The notes: generated by a model not told the origin, from the letters alone. A stretch of 64,000 nucleotides of DNA from Lactiplantibacillus herbarum (GCF_001039045.1 NZ_LFEE01000037.1:40893-104892); one strand, 5' to 3'. Counted from the stretch's first letter, positions 19,378 to 27,348 are shown. Numbers and translations are program-made.

Positions 19378-19549
19378 ATGAAAAAGATTGTTATGTTTAG
19401 CACTGTAGTTCTAGGGGGGAATATTGCTTGCGGGATGTGGTAATTCTAATAAAAATACTGCGTCCAGTTCAAGTAGTAGTGTTATAAAAGAAACTACATC
19501 ACAACTAAACAAATTTAATACTTTTAGCCTTAATTATGCTATTATCTAG
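19378..19549 (+). pseudogene. Lipoprotein gene fragment frameshifted at a G6 run
   Basis: ATG 19378 reads MKKIVMFSTVVLGG, then hits a run of six G (19414-19419) after which the frame ends quickly at a TAA. With one G fewer the frame continues ILLAGCGNSNKNTASSSSSS and on to a TAG at 19547-19549, giving a perfect lipobox. The gene is therefore one base out of frame at a homopolymer. The corrected product would be only about 56 residues, so it may also be 3'-truncated. Confidence 0.6.
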
Positions 19550-19603
19550 TGATGCGTATTTAGTATAAGCATAATTCATCTATGCGTTAGGAGTTTTACA
19601 ACT

Positions 19604-20947
19604 ATGAACAATGGTATCCCCGCCAATCTGGTTTTGATCATCAGGTTTTTTGAGATGCTGACCACTTTCTTAATTATGATATCGTTCACGAAACCATTAC
19701 GGTCTAAACGTAATTATTTGCGTGTGACATTCTTCAGTCTGGCTGTATTTGCCATTGCTTGGCTATTTGTTACCTCAATTAATTTCGATATTCCACGTGT
19801 TTTTATTGATATTATCTTTATCATTTTTTGTATCAATGGTCCCAACATCACTATTTTAAAAAAGGTTGCTATCTACCTAACCGTCTTCTTTGTTGACGCA
19901 CTTGCAGAAGGCATTGCCAAAGCGATTACTTTTAAACTAATCAATATTGACCACATTACGAGTACGACGAACGGAACACTCTTTTTAGTCGTCAACTTGA
20001 CTATCTTTAGTCTCATTCTGCTTGGATTCGTTGCCGCCAGCTATTATGCATTGCGTTGGTTACAAAGCCATCTTGACTTTAATGATTCAAAAATCAGTAA
20101 TGTTTTTTCGATTAGTGCCATCTTATTAGTGACTTTATTTCTCGTCATTGTCTTTCTCTCAACCTTTCTCACGAAAGAACCCATGATTCTAACAATTGAT
20201 CTGCTCATTACCCTCAGTGTTGCCCTTCTCATCAGCATAACAGTTTATTTTTACGTTTCAAAATATTTGAAACAACTAAAAATAACCCAACAACTCGCTC
20301 AAGCTGAGAATAACGCACTCTACCTAACCGAACTTCAAAAAAATTATAATGAGCTGCGGGCCTTTAAGCATGACTATAATAATCTGCTACTAACCTTAAC
20401 AGTCCTGCTCAAAAATCAGCAGACAGACGAAGCTACTAAGTTAGTTTCTAAATTTATGGAGACTGATGAACAAAGTACCCAGCGGATCGGCATCTATAAT
20501 ACTGACTTGACTAAAATCACTGATCCTATTATCCGCGGCTTAGTGCTTTCCAAAATAATTGCGCTGCAAAATGCTCAGATTGTTTTTGACTTAGAAGTTT
20601 CTCAACGAATCGACGAATTGGGAACAGAAGTCACCGACTTAATTCGTATCTTAGGAATCTTATTCGACAACGCGATTGAAGCCGCTACTAAATCTGAACA
20701 CCCTACTATTCGTTTAATTATTTTTAAAACAACTATCGGGACTGATATTACACTAGTCAATTCCATTGCAGACGAATCGATTAACTTATCCCAGATTACA
20801 AAGTGGGGCTATTCAACTAAAGCTGATCACACTGGTTTAGGTTTAGCGACCGTCCAAAAACTCTGTCATCAGAATAAGTTTGCGATTCGGTATCAATTAA
20901 AAAACACCGAATTCATTGCAACCTTAAGCTTACCGAAAGACCTTTAG
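19604..20947 (+). CDS. Orphan GHKL sensor histidine kinase (AgrC/HPK10-like)
   Basis: 447 residues. Six or seven N-terminal membrane segments (to about residue 225), a coiled-coil linker, the phosphoacceptor motif FKHDYNNLL at about residue 255, an N-box LFDNAIEAA and a G-box STKADHTGLGLATV. This is the architecture of peptide-sensing AgrC-type kinases. No response regulator lies on either side: a lipoprotein remnant precedes it, and its terminator (arms 20959-20979 and 22491-22511) follows directly, now split by an IS. Its partner must be encoded elsewhere or shared with another system. Confidence 0.85.
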   Translation: MNNGIPANLVLIIRFFEMLTTFLIMISFTKPLRSKRNYLRVTFFSLAVFAIAWLFVTSINFDIPRVFIDIIFIIFCINGPNITILKKVAIYLTVFFVDALAEGIAKAITFKLINIDHITSTTNGTLFLVVNLTIFSLILLGFVAASYYALRWLQSHLDFNDSKISNVFSISAILLVTLFLVIVFLSTFLTKEPMILTIDLLITLSVALLISITVYFYVSKYLKQLKITQQLAQAENNALYLTELQKNYNELRAFKHDYNNLLLTLTVLLKNQQTDEATKLVSKFMETDEQSTQRIGIYNTDLTKITDPIIRGLVLSKIIALQNAQIVFDLEVSQRIDELGTEVTDLIRILGILFDNAIEAATKSEHPTIRLIIFKTTIGTDITLVNSIADESINLSQITKWGYSTKADHTGLGLATVQKLCHQNKFAIRYQLKNTEFIATLSLPKDL

Positions 20948-20990
20948 TCTTTTCCAAAAATTAAAAACAACTTCTGATTGATGAAGTGAA

Positions 20991-21025
20991 CCCCCAAGGT
21001 TGGACACCAAATCCAACCTTGGGGG
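20991..21025 (+). promoter_or_regulatory. Hairpin at the IS left end that masks the orfA ribosome site
   Basis: A perfect 14-bp stem: CCCCCAAGGTTGGA (20991-21004) with TCCAACCTTGGGGG (21012-21025), loop CACCAAA, followed by TTTTA. The 3' arm contains the G-run just before ATG 21033. Read-through transcripts from outside would fold it and block, or stop before, transposase translation. Confidence 0.65.
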
Positions 21026-21032
21026 TTTTACT

Positions 21033-21569
21033 ATGTCCAGATTTAATTTTGAATTTCGTACCGAAGTTGTTTCCGCCTATCTTGCTGGAAAAGGTTCAAC
21101 CACTTTAGCCAAGGAATACGGCGTCAGCAATGCCTCACTAATCCTTAATTGGGCTCACCGATTTGAAAGATTTGGCATTGAAGGTTTAAAATATCGTGCC
21201 ATGGATCAAGATTATTCTAGCCAGTTCAAAAGCGCTGTATTAAACTGGAGAAAACAGAATCAAGCTTCGCTTCCAGTCACTGCACTACAGTTCAATCTGC
21301 CGTCTCCCAGTACTATTTGGCAGTGGGAACAGCGGTTTGAGAAGCTAGGAATTGCGGGCCTTGAACGAAAACGAGGAAATCCAAAAACGATGGCAAAGCA
21401 TAAAAACAAACCGGCTGCGAGCAAGTCAGTATCAGCTTCAGATGATGCCCAAGCACAGCTGAAACAACTAGAAAAAGAGAATGAAATGTTAAAAATCGAG
21501 AATCGTTTCCTAAAAAAACTCGATGCCTTAGCACGGAAAAAATCAGCACAAAAGAACTCACGGGACTAG
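21033..21569 (+). CDS. IS3-family transposase OrfA
   Basis: 178 residues with two helix-turn-helix units (TEVVSAYLAGKGSTTLAKEYG and a second around SLPVTALQFNLPSPSTIWQW) and a C-terminal leucine-zipper-like coiled coil (QLKQLEKENEMLKIENRFL). It binds the IS ends. ATG 21033 follows GGGGG; the earlier TTG lies in the inverted repeat. The A6 run at 21537-21542 near its end is a typical -1 frameshift signal for making OrfAB. Confidence 0.88.
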   Translation: MSRFNFEFRTEVVSAYLAGKGSTTLAKEYGVSNASLILNWAHRFERFGIEGLKYRAMDQDYSSQFKSAVLNWRKQNQASLPVTALQFNLPSPSTIWQWEQRFEKLGIAGLERKRGNPKTMAKHKNKPAASKSVSASDDAQAQLKQLEKENEMLKIENRFLKKLDALARKKSAQKNSRD

Positions 21570-22447
21570 TCACCGAGTTAAGGCAAGAATTTCAGGTTTC
21601 AACCAAACTGATTCTCAAAATCATTAAGATCCCGCGTAGTACGTATTATTATGCGAAAAGCCATGTTGGACGTCAATTTGATGATGATCAAGTCATTGAA
21701 GCTATCGATGAGATCCGGCAGCAAGATTCCAAGTATACGCAAAAATATGGGTATCGTAGATTAACTAGTGCGTTACAAGAACTAGGTTTTAAAGTTAATC
21801 ATAAACGGGTCTTACGTCTCATGCACGACCATGACTGGTTATGTCGGGCTTTTAATCGTCAAAAGCGTAAATATAACTCTTATAAAGGAACTGTTGGCAG
21901 AATTGCAGCAAACCGACTTCACCGACGTTTTAAAACAGATCGTCCGTACCAAAAGCTGGTCGCCGATGTCAGTGAGTTTAGATACGGTAGCATGAGTCAG
22001 AGCGAACGGGTCTATTTAGAACCAATTTTAGATTTATTTTCAGGTGAGGTTTTAGCCTTTAACATTAGTAATCACCCAACTGTCGAGTTCGTCGTAAAGC
22101 CACTCAAAGAAGCCATTAAACGACTACCGAATCTTAAGTACCGAACCACCGTCCATACGGATCAAGGATTTCAATATCAGCATCAGAATTGGCAGCAAGT
22201 GCTTAAAGATCATCGTATCTTTCAAAGTATGTCTCGTAAGGCGACCTGCCTTGATAATGCCGTAATCGAATCATTTTTTCACATCATGAAGGTGGAAGTT
22301 ATGGATGAGCATTTTGAAGATAAGGATTCACTAGTACAAGCCATGACTGACTGGATTGATTTCTATAACAAACGACGGATCAAAACAAAACTGAACGGCA
22401 AGTCCCCGAAAAAACACCGGGAACTCACCGTTCAGAAAGTAGCTTAA
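21539..22447 (+). CDS. IS3-family transposase OrfB (made by -1 frameshift)
   Basis: About 302 residues in the -1 frame relative to OrfA, open from 21485 and entered at the A6 slip site at 21537-21542. It has the IS3 pattern: IIKIPRSTYYYAKS, QKYGYRRLTSAL, then the rve integrase core with D in KLVADVSEFRYG, D in TVHTDQGFQYQ and E in AVIESFFHIMK (DDE). The first ATG is at 21821, which would give only a fragment, so production as an OrfAB fusion is expected. The catalytic triad is intact. Confidence 0.88.
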   Translation, partial: KISTKELTGLVTELRQEFQVSTKLILKIIKIPRSTYYYAKSHVGRQFDDDQVIEAIDEIRQQDSKYTQKYGYRRLTSALQELGFKVNHKRVLRLMHDHDWLCRAFNRQKRKYNSYKGTVGRIAANRLHRRFKTDRPYQKLVADVSEFRYGSMSQSERVYLEPILDLFSGEVLAFNISNHPTVEFVVKPLKEAIKRLPNLKYRTTVHTDQGFQYQHQNWQQVLKDHRIFQSMSRKATCLDNAVIESFFHIMKVEVMDEHFEDKDSLVQAMTDWIDFYNKRRIKTKLNGKSPKKHRELTVQKVA

Positions 22448-22611
22448 ATATATTTGTCCAACTTTAAGGGTTCACTTCATGATAATAAATAATCAGAAGT
22501 TGTTTTTAATTGGAAGCTTTATTAGCAGCGCTATAACTGCATTTCAACACCAAATTTCCGAAGTAATAATCGTCTTTCACTAATTATTTTCATGAAACTT
22601 CTAATTTACCT

Positions 22612-22639
22612 TTTACAAACGGCCAAACTGGTGTATAGT
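22612..22639 (+). promoter_or_regulatory. Promoter of tRNA-His
   Basis: TTTACA (22612-22617), 16-bp spacer, TATAGT (22634-22639), about 30 bp before the tRNA. Confidence 0.55.
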
Positions 22640-22668
22640 AATGTATGTTGATGAAAAGTTAACGTGAT

Positions 22669-22742
22669 GGCGGTATTGGCGAAGTGGTTAACGCACCGGA
22701 TTGTGGTTCCGGCACGCGTGGGTTCGATTCCCACATACCGCC
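22669..22742 (+). tRNA. tRNA-His (anticodon GTG)
   Basis: A 74-nt gene including the encoded extra G at position -1 (22669), which pairs with the discriminator C (22742), a hallmark of tRNA-His. The acceptor arm is GCGGTAT/ATACCGC, the anticodon loop holds GTG, and the T-arm is GTGGGTTCGATTCCCAC. CCA is not encoded. Confidence 0.97.
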
Positions 22743-22753
22743 CTTCTAAAAAA

Positions 22754-22780
22754 AGACTCGCAACTTGCGGGTCTTTTTTC
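22754..22780 (+). terminator. Terminator of tRNA-His
   Basis: AGACTCGCA (22754-22762) pairs with TGCGGGTCT (22766-22774), followed by a T-run. Confidence 0.85.
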
Positions 22781-22830
22781 GTATCTAGCTATTGCTAAAA
22801 TTCGTCATAACAGTCTAACTTAGCCATCGT

Positions 22831-23118
22831 CTATACGGACTCATCCACTAATTTAACAACGGTTCCGTAGCCAGTGACTACCAAGAAACGTGGCGCTACA
22901 CTCATCTGCGCCACTTCCGTATTAAAGTTCACGTAGATCAAACCGTCACCGTCTTGCTCTTCTGCCTTTTTTAACAATAATGGTTTGACTTGTTCAATCA
23001 AATCATCAAAACGTTCAAATTGATCGATCCCATCTGATTCAAACATCAGGTGTTGTGTAACCGAAACCACACCTTTAATCATGTGGGAGCGCTGTAAATC
23101 GCCAGTCGTCATAAACAT
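22831..23118 (-). CDS. YbjQ/UPF0145-like small protein
   Basis: 95 residues, starting MFMTTGDLQRSHMIKGVVSV and ending FLVVTGYGTVVKLVDESV, with a central helical part (LIEQVKPLLLKKAEEQDGDGLIYVNFNT). This order resembles the YbjQ (UPF0145) family, a pentamer-forming fold of unclear function. A GGGGG ribosome site precedes the ATG. It is monocistronic. Assignment rests on pattern only. Confidence 0.6.
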   Translation of the reverse strand: MFMTTGDLQRSHMIKGVVSVTQHLMFESDGIDQFERFDDLIEQVKPLLLKKAEEQDGDGLIYVNFNTEVAQMSVAPRFLVVTGYGTVVKLVDESV

Positions 23119-23341
23119 TTCATTAACCCCCTATTTATGTCTCTAATTTTACTTGAATTGACACTGACTAGCAAATACACTCAACTATATTATGCCTAAC
23201 TTAGACTTCTCCACTTTAGAATAAGTTCATCCTAATCGCGCGTCATCCATCAACAGCTTCTGTAGCAAAACACTAATAAATAATTCAATAACGTCATTTT
23301 ATAAATATTGATATTTAAAATATAAAACAGCGTTATATTAA

Positions 23342-23370
23342 TTGCATTTCGCCAATTAATTGCGTACAAT
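23342..23370 (+). promoter_or_regulatory. Promoter with palindromic operator for the OhrR-like gene
   Basis: TTGCAT (23342-23347), 17-bp spacer, TACAAT (23365-23370). The spacer holds the palindrome CAATTAATTG (23353-23362), which is well placed for autorepression by the MarR/OhrR-type protein encoded next. Confidence 0.55.
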
Positions 23371-23402
23371 ATACTAAATAGATAATAAAAGGAGGCACTT
23401 TA

Positions 23403-23879
23403 ATGGCTACACCAACCAAACCAATTTTACTTGATGAACAGCTTTGCTTCGCGCTCTACACTGCTAGCAAACGCTTCAATCATTTTTACGCGGAAGCCTT
23501 AGCGCCATTCAAGCTGACCTATCCACAATTCATCACGTTACTCGCATTGTGGGAAACTAGCCCGATGACCGTACGTGAGCTGGGCTCACACGTTAATCTT
23601 GATAGTGGTACCTTGACACCATTGCTCAAACGGATGCAGACACAGGGCTGGGTCGAACGTAAACGTGACGTTAATGACGAACGCCAAGTCAACATCTCTT
23701 TGTCCCAAAAAGCAATCGATGCTAAACCAGAAATCTTTGCCCACGTTAATACCTGTATGGAATTACTTGGTATGGACGAAGAAACTTACAAACAGACTCG
23801 CGATACGGTCAAGTTTGCTTCTGAACGCATTAATGCCGCCGATCCCGAAAAGATCGACTACACGGGTAATACGTTCTAA
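23403..23879 (+). CDS. MarR-family regulator, OhrR-like
   Basis: 158 residues. The N-terminal DEQLCFALYTASKRF has a Cys at position 15, matching the redox-sensing Cys of OhrR. A winged helix follows (MTVRELGSHVNLDSGTLTPLLKRM, wing VERKRDVNDERQV). OhrR proteins repress organic-hydroperoxide resistance genes until the Cys is oxidised. No ohr gene is adjacent. AGGAGG precedes the ATG, and the promoter spacer carries a palindrome that could be its own operator. Confidence 0.85.
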   Translation: MATPTKPILLDEQLCFALYTASKRFNHFYAEALAPFKLTYPQFITLLALWETSPMTVRELGSHVNLDSGTLTPLLKRMQTQGWVERKRDVNDERQVNISLSQKAIDAKPEIFAHVNTCMELLGMDEETYKQTRDTVKFASERINAADPEKIDYTGNTF

Positions 23880-23897
23880 CTTAATAGCAACACTTTG

Positions 23898-23926
23898 AGG
23901 TTAGGACTATTGCCCTGACCTTTTTT
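23898..23926 (+). terminator. Rho-independent terminator
   Basis: AGGTTAGG (23898-23905) pairs with CCTGACCT (23914-23921), then six T. Confidence 0.75.
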
Positions 23927-23955
23927 AGTGTCATCATAAATTCATTTTATACAAA

Positions 23956-23990
23956 AAGCAGATTCCTAATATGAAACTAGGAATCTGCTT
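23956..23990 (-). terminator. Terminator of the adhesin gene
   Basis: AAGCAGATTCCTA (23956-23968) pairs perfectly with TAGGAATCTGCTT (23978-23990). On the minus strand a T-run follows. Confidence 0.85.
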
Positions 23991-24017
23991 AATTACGATT
24001 CAACTTAGCTTATAAAA

Positions 24018-25637
24018 TTACTGTTTGCGCATCCAAACATATCCAAGACCAAATAACATCACACTACCAATCAACACTGCGTACCACGGCTCTGATTGCT
24101 CATCAGTCTGTGGCAAAGTCGCACTTCCTGAATTGGCCCCCGTGGGTGTTTTACCCGTTTGATTCGAATAAATCGGACTGGTGCTATTCGCTCCTGTCGT
24201 ACCTGATGAAGATGATGCGTTAGGGTTAGATGTGCTTGGTTCTTTCGGTGTCGTAGTATTTGGAGTTGTTGGCTCAGTTGTACTTGGAGTCTCTGGCTCT
24301 GTTGTTCCTGGTTTCTCTGGTTCTGTCGTACCTGGAGTTTCCGGTTCTGTCGTTCCTGGTTTCTCTGGTTCTGTCGTTCCTGGAGTCTCTGGCTTTTCTG
24401 GTTCTGTCGTTCCTGGTTTCTCAGGCTCAACTGGCTTTTCAGGTTCGACCGGTTTCTCTGGTTCTATCGGCTCATCGCTCTGTTCCAAAATAACTGGTGT
24501 TAGCTGACCAGATTCAATTGTAAACACCAACGGTTCTGAATTGAGCTTATAACCAGTTGGTGCGGCCGTTTCAACTAAGTGATACGTCCCTGGCTCAAGG
24601 TCATCAATGAATAATTCGCCGTCCGCATCCGTCGTCAATCCTGCCTGAAGAACTTGACCACTTATTGTTTCTAATTGATAAGTAGCTCCTGCCAATACTT
24701 TAGCCGTTGTGGCATCTTTCTTGATTAGTTTTACCGCACCAAGATCCGGAATATCCCCCTGACCTTCGCCGGTACCACTACCACCCCAATTAACGTTACC
24801 ACTGACGGTCGTACCGTCCATTGATGCCGAGTTCGTCCATTGCCCACTGGCACCAGACGTATTCTTTAATCGTACTTGATAAACCATGTTGACAGCTTGT
24901 GTGACGTTACTGAACGTAAACGTCACTTGTTGACCGTTTACAGCAACTGTTGGTGTCGTCGTCCCGTCTGACATAAACATGCCATAACTATCGTACTCAC
25001 CAACATATGCCGTTTCGCTATTTGGAATATAGGTCTGGTTAGGTCCCAACGTATCCGTCACAACGACTGTTCCTAATTGTTTTCCAGTTGGATTAAAGGC
25101 CACATTCCAAGTTAATCTGGTTGGAACCCCGTTATCGTCTTTTTCTGATATCCAACCAATTTTATTTAAGGTCCAATCAAAATGAACGTCACCAGTCTCA
25201 GTCCCTTTAGCATAAAAGTGTAGCGTTCCCTTGCGACCAGATGTTGTATTGGCCAAGGTATCATTAAATGTAATTATCCCGCTAGTCTCGCCAGCTTTAA
25301 TAGTGAATGTCCCAATAGTTGCACCGCTAGCATCGACTATTGGAAAATCTAGGTCATTATCAGCAACTAACCCTGTCGGTAATTCAACCGTTGCGGTATC
25401 ACCCGCTTGAATCTTTACATCATCCGCGATTGACCAATTATAATTTACATTATAATCTTCCCACTTACTGAATCCCTCAGTACTGGTAATCGTCTGACCA
25501 TTACGATCAGTGACCGTCGCTTCAGATGCCGTTAATCCCGTTAGTGAAATCGTTGCTGCCCTAACAACAATTGTTCCCGTCAATACTAATAGCGCGGTTA
25601 ATAAACTGAATAGCACTGACCTTGCTTTTATGTGCAC
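24018..25637 (-). CDS. LPxTG-anchored adhesin (SdrG/Cna-like domains plus Pro-rich repeats)
   Basis: 539 residues. A signal peptide (GTG start, cleavage near IVVRA), then a fibrinogen/collagen-binding-type Ig-like region (about 30-290) as in MSCRAMM adhesins. A Cna-B-like SpaA domain follows (GAVKLIKKDATTAKVLAGATYQLET, about 300-385, with PGTYHLVETAAPTGYKL). Next come Glu-Pro/Thr-rich repeats (EPEKPGTTEPETPGTTEP units, about 390-480) and a sortase signal LPQTDE with a hydrophobic anchor and RKQ tail. LPQTxE is the form typical of L. plantarum. It probably binds host or plant matrix proteins. The repeats are nearly identical at DNA level (about 24250-24470), so copy number can change. Confidence 0.88.
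   Translation of the reverse strand: MHIKARSVLFSLLTALLVLTGTIVVRAATISLTGLTASEATVTDRNGQTITSTEGFSKWEDYNVNYNWSIADDVKIQAGDTATVELPTGLVADNDLDFPIVDASGATIGTFTIKAGETSGIITFNDTLANTTSGRKGTLHFYAKGTETGDVHFDWTLNKIGWISEKDDNGVPTRLTWNVAFNPTGKQLGTVVVTDTLGPNQTYIPNSETAYVGEYDSYGMFMSDGTTTPTVAVNGQQVTFTFSNVTQAVNMVYQVRLKNTSGASGQWTNSASMDGTTVSGNVNWGGSGTGEGQGDIPDLGAVKLIKKDATTAKVLAGATYQLETISGQVLQAGLTTDADGELFIDDLEPGTYHLVETAAPTGYKLNSEPLVFTIESGQLTPVILEQSDEPIEPEKPVEPEKPVEPEKPGTTEPEKPETPGTTEPEKPGTTEPETPGTTEPEKPGTTEPETPSTTEPTTPNTTTPKEPSTSNPNASSSSGTTGANSTSPIYSNQTGKTPTGANSGSATLPQTDEQSEPWYAVLIGSVMLFGLGYVWMRKQ
24250..24470 (-). repeat. Tandem repeats coding for the Pro-rich stalk
   Basis: Variations of CTGGTTCTGTCGTTCCTGG recur in phase with the reading frame, coding EKPGTTEP and ETPGTTEP units. 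They are coding repeats of the adhesin wall-spanning stalk, not a separate element. Confidence 0.75.
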
Positions 25638-25816
25638 AGTGGCTCCCCCCTTAATTCAAACCTAACCTACTACCACTAAGGTTAATCATACTTCACCGAT
25701 CATCCTAAGTAGTCCTCAATAGCTTTCATTAAGAAACCGTGCAAACCAAAGCCGCTTAACCTTACTAACAATTTACTTAAACCAGTAATTCTCTAACAGG
25801 CGTTATCAAAACTAAT

Positions 25817-26743
25817 TCAGTGTACGATTCTTTTAAACCTTTCATAATCATATGCTTTCAAAATTTTTAATGCTCGATAAGTATTAAATCGCCCAAATTT
25901 AGTTTTTTCCAATCTAAAATGAGTCTTTCCGCCATGCTTCTTTCCAGTCCTAATACGGCCGTCATCTAATTGATCTGTTATCAGTGCTAAGGCCTCATAC
26001 ATCCGGTTGTCATAAGAAATAGCGCTATCTACGAAATATTCCAAAGCACGAAAACTATCATACTTGTATCGCGGTGGGTAAAAGAACTGATCGAATTCAG
26101 GATGAGCAAGCTTATGCGTATTTAATGAATACATTAAATGTCTAGATAACAAGTACGCTTGCCCACGTTGAATTACATTTTTAATCTCTTTTAGCCGATA
26201 ATCATAGCCGTACTTTTGATAATCAGCAAAACATTCAAGAACACAAATTGTCGTATTAAATGAACTGCGCTTTGATTTTCGGGTTGTGGAATCCCATGCG
26301 CAATTCCAACCACCATCCGTCATTTGATGTGCCAAAAGGTAATCAACTATTTCATTAATTCTTGTATCATCAAAGCGGCCGTAAACGAGAATGCTTACCA
26401 ACATTGCAGATACACACGTGTCTTGATACCGACTTGTAGACACCTTCCCTTTGTTGAACCAGAGACCATCTAATACTTTCTGCGCACCCAATTGATAGTA
26501 ACAATGTGTATAATCGGCCTCCATATATTTCAGTTCTAGCAACGTATAATGACTAGACGTCCAAAGTGGTGAATAGATACCACCACCCCATTCACTAGTA
26601 TTTTCATCAAATAAATCAAAATAGCATTGAATATATCCCTTATTGCGCTGCTTAACTTTTTGTCCCAACAGATACTTTTCTGTTAAGTACCTCAAAACCT
26701 CGTCACCGGAGCATAGCCATGAAATAATCCCCACATTCTTCAT
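25817..26743 (-). CDS. Terpene cyclase/prenyltransferase-fold (alpha-alpha toroid) protein
   Basis: About 308 residues. Repeated helical pairs with QW-like elements: VDYLLAHQMTDGGWNCAWD, AQKVLDGLWFNKG, DYQKYGYDYRLKEIKNVIQRG, ALALITDQLDDGRIRTGKKHGG. This pattern fits the squalene-hopene cyclase/prenyltransferase beta-subunit toroid. The catalytic DxDD of class II terpene cyclases is not visible and the length is half that of a true hopene cyclase, so it is probably a distinct subfamily or a non-catalytic fold relative. ATG 26743 is preferred, with AAGGG about 10 nt upstream. It stands alone, convergent with the adhesin side and flanked by a gene-free stretch. Confidence 0.6.
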   Translation of the reverse strand: MKNVGIISWLCSGDEVLRYLTEKYLLGQKVKQRNKGYIQCYFDLFDENTSEWGGGIYSPLWTSSHYTLLELKYMEADYTHCYYQLGAQKVLDGLWFNKGKVSTSRYQDTCVSAMLVSILVYGRFDDTRINEIVDYLLAHQMTDGGWNCAWDSTTRKSKRSSFNTTICVLECFADYQKYGYDYRLKEIKNVIQRGQAYLLSRHLMYSLNTHKLAHPEFDQFFYPPRYKYDSFRALEYFVDSAISYDNRMYEALALITDQLDDGRIRTGKKHGGKTHFRLEKTKFGRFNTYRALKILKAYDYERFKRIVH

Positions 26744-26984
26744 ACGTACGACCACCCTTACACTTATTTATGTATAAAATTTTAACTATGCAAGGATCAG
26801 ATATTCAAATAACTATACCTTATACATTAAATTCAATCATCTTTAAAGCGTTCAAAAATATCAGAGTAACTTAAAAAGTTTTACCCAGTTATTTATATAA
26901 TAATTACTATATCTATTCAGTGATTGATTCAAGAGTATGCTTACATAACTAAGATTTTGGCGTTCGTTTGGCGTTCGTCGGCAT

Positions 26985-27085
26985 AAAAAAATGACCTTAC
27001 CGCTTACTAGCAGTAGGGCCAAAGAGTTAGGTTTAAGTACAATATGGGGGATTGTACTTGCTTGTCCATCCACTTTAGGGGAGTA
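26985..27085 (-). ncRNA. Candidate small RNA with C-rich loop
   Basis: On the minus strand a hairpin AAGTACAAT/ATTGTACTT (27059 to 27035) presents the loop CCCCCAT, preceded by an unpaired ACTCCCC. It is followed by a terminator: GGCCCTAC and GCT pair with AGC and GTAAGGTC (27020 to 26993), then seven T. No gene upstream on this strand would need the terminator. C-rich loops that pair with Shine-Dalgarno sites are common in Gram-positive regulatory RNAs. The promoter and 5' end are not clear. Confidence 0.4.
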
Positions 27086-27256
27086 AAATGAACAAGTGTA
27101 TAACTATTAGGTACAAGTATATACTATTACATAATTGTGAAGAAATTGTGAAGATTGACTTGAAAGCGTTCATATTTATATCACATTTTTTTAAACGCAT
27201 GATTATTAAACTAGTTCATAATTTATTAAACGAGTTTAATAAATTAATTTCCGACC

Positions 27257-27290
27257 CATACCGGCAACCGGAATTCCAGTTGCCGGTATG
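27257..27290 (+). repeat. 12-bp perfect inverted repeat upstream of the CPBP gene
   Basis: CATACCGGCAAC (27257-27268) and GTTGCCGGTATG (27279-27290) with a 10-nt loop CGGAATTCCA. There is no T-run on either strand. It may be an operator or a transcript-stabilising hairpin. Confidence 0.5.
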
Positions 27291-27348
27291 CGAATTCGTG
27301 CTAGTCCCCATTAACTGCGGTAAAATTAATCCAAGAGGTGAATCCATC

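Larger units (their letters stand above)
20982..22479 (+). mobile_element. IS3-family (IS150-group-like) insertion sequence, complete
   Basis: Imperfect terminal inverted repeats of about 25 bp start TGAAGTGAACCC at 20982 and end with the complement of TGAAGTGAACCC at 22479 (22 of 25 positions match). A 3-bp direct repeat TGA flanks the element. Inside are orfA (helix-turn-helix) and orfB (DDE) in overlapping frames joined by an A6 slip site. Length is about 1.5 kb. All parts look intact, so it may be active. Confidence 0.92.
20959..22511 (+). terminator. Kinase-gene terminator split by an IS insertion
   Basis: The 21 bases at 20959-20979 and at 22491-22511 are perfect reverse complements and would form a hairpin with a short loop and flanking A and T runs. 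The IS element at 20982-22479 lies in the loop, next to its 3-bp target duplication TGA (20979-20981 and 22480-22482). Terminator function is probably weakened, though each IS end can still form its own structure. Confidence 0.75.
26744..27348. other. Gene-free stretch with structured RNA signals
   Basis: No credible gene. It contains a direct repeat GGCGTTCGT within 26959-26978, a minus-strand terminator hairpin at 26993-27020, a hairpin at 27035-27059 and a 12-bp inverted repeat at 27257-27290. In-frame upstream extension of the CPBP gene through here has no ribosome site and is rejected. Confidence 0.5.

Noticed and set aside
24181-24507. Plus-strand frames in the adhesin repeat region, and a possible CRISPR-like array
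   Set aside because: The repeats are in phase with the Pro-rich stalk of the adhesin and lack unique spacers. The frames are antisense shadows.
27088-27348. Upstream extension of the CPBP protease
   Set aside because: No ribosome site, not membrane-like, and a clear site precedes ATG 27349.
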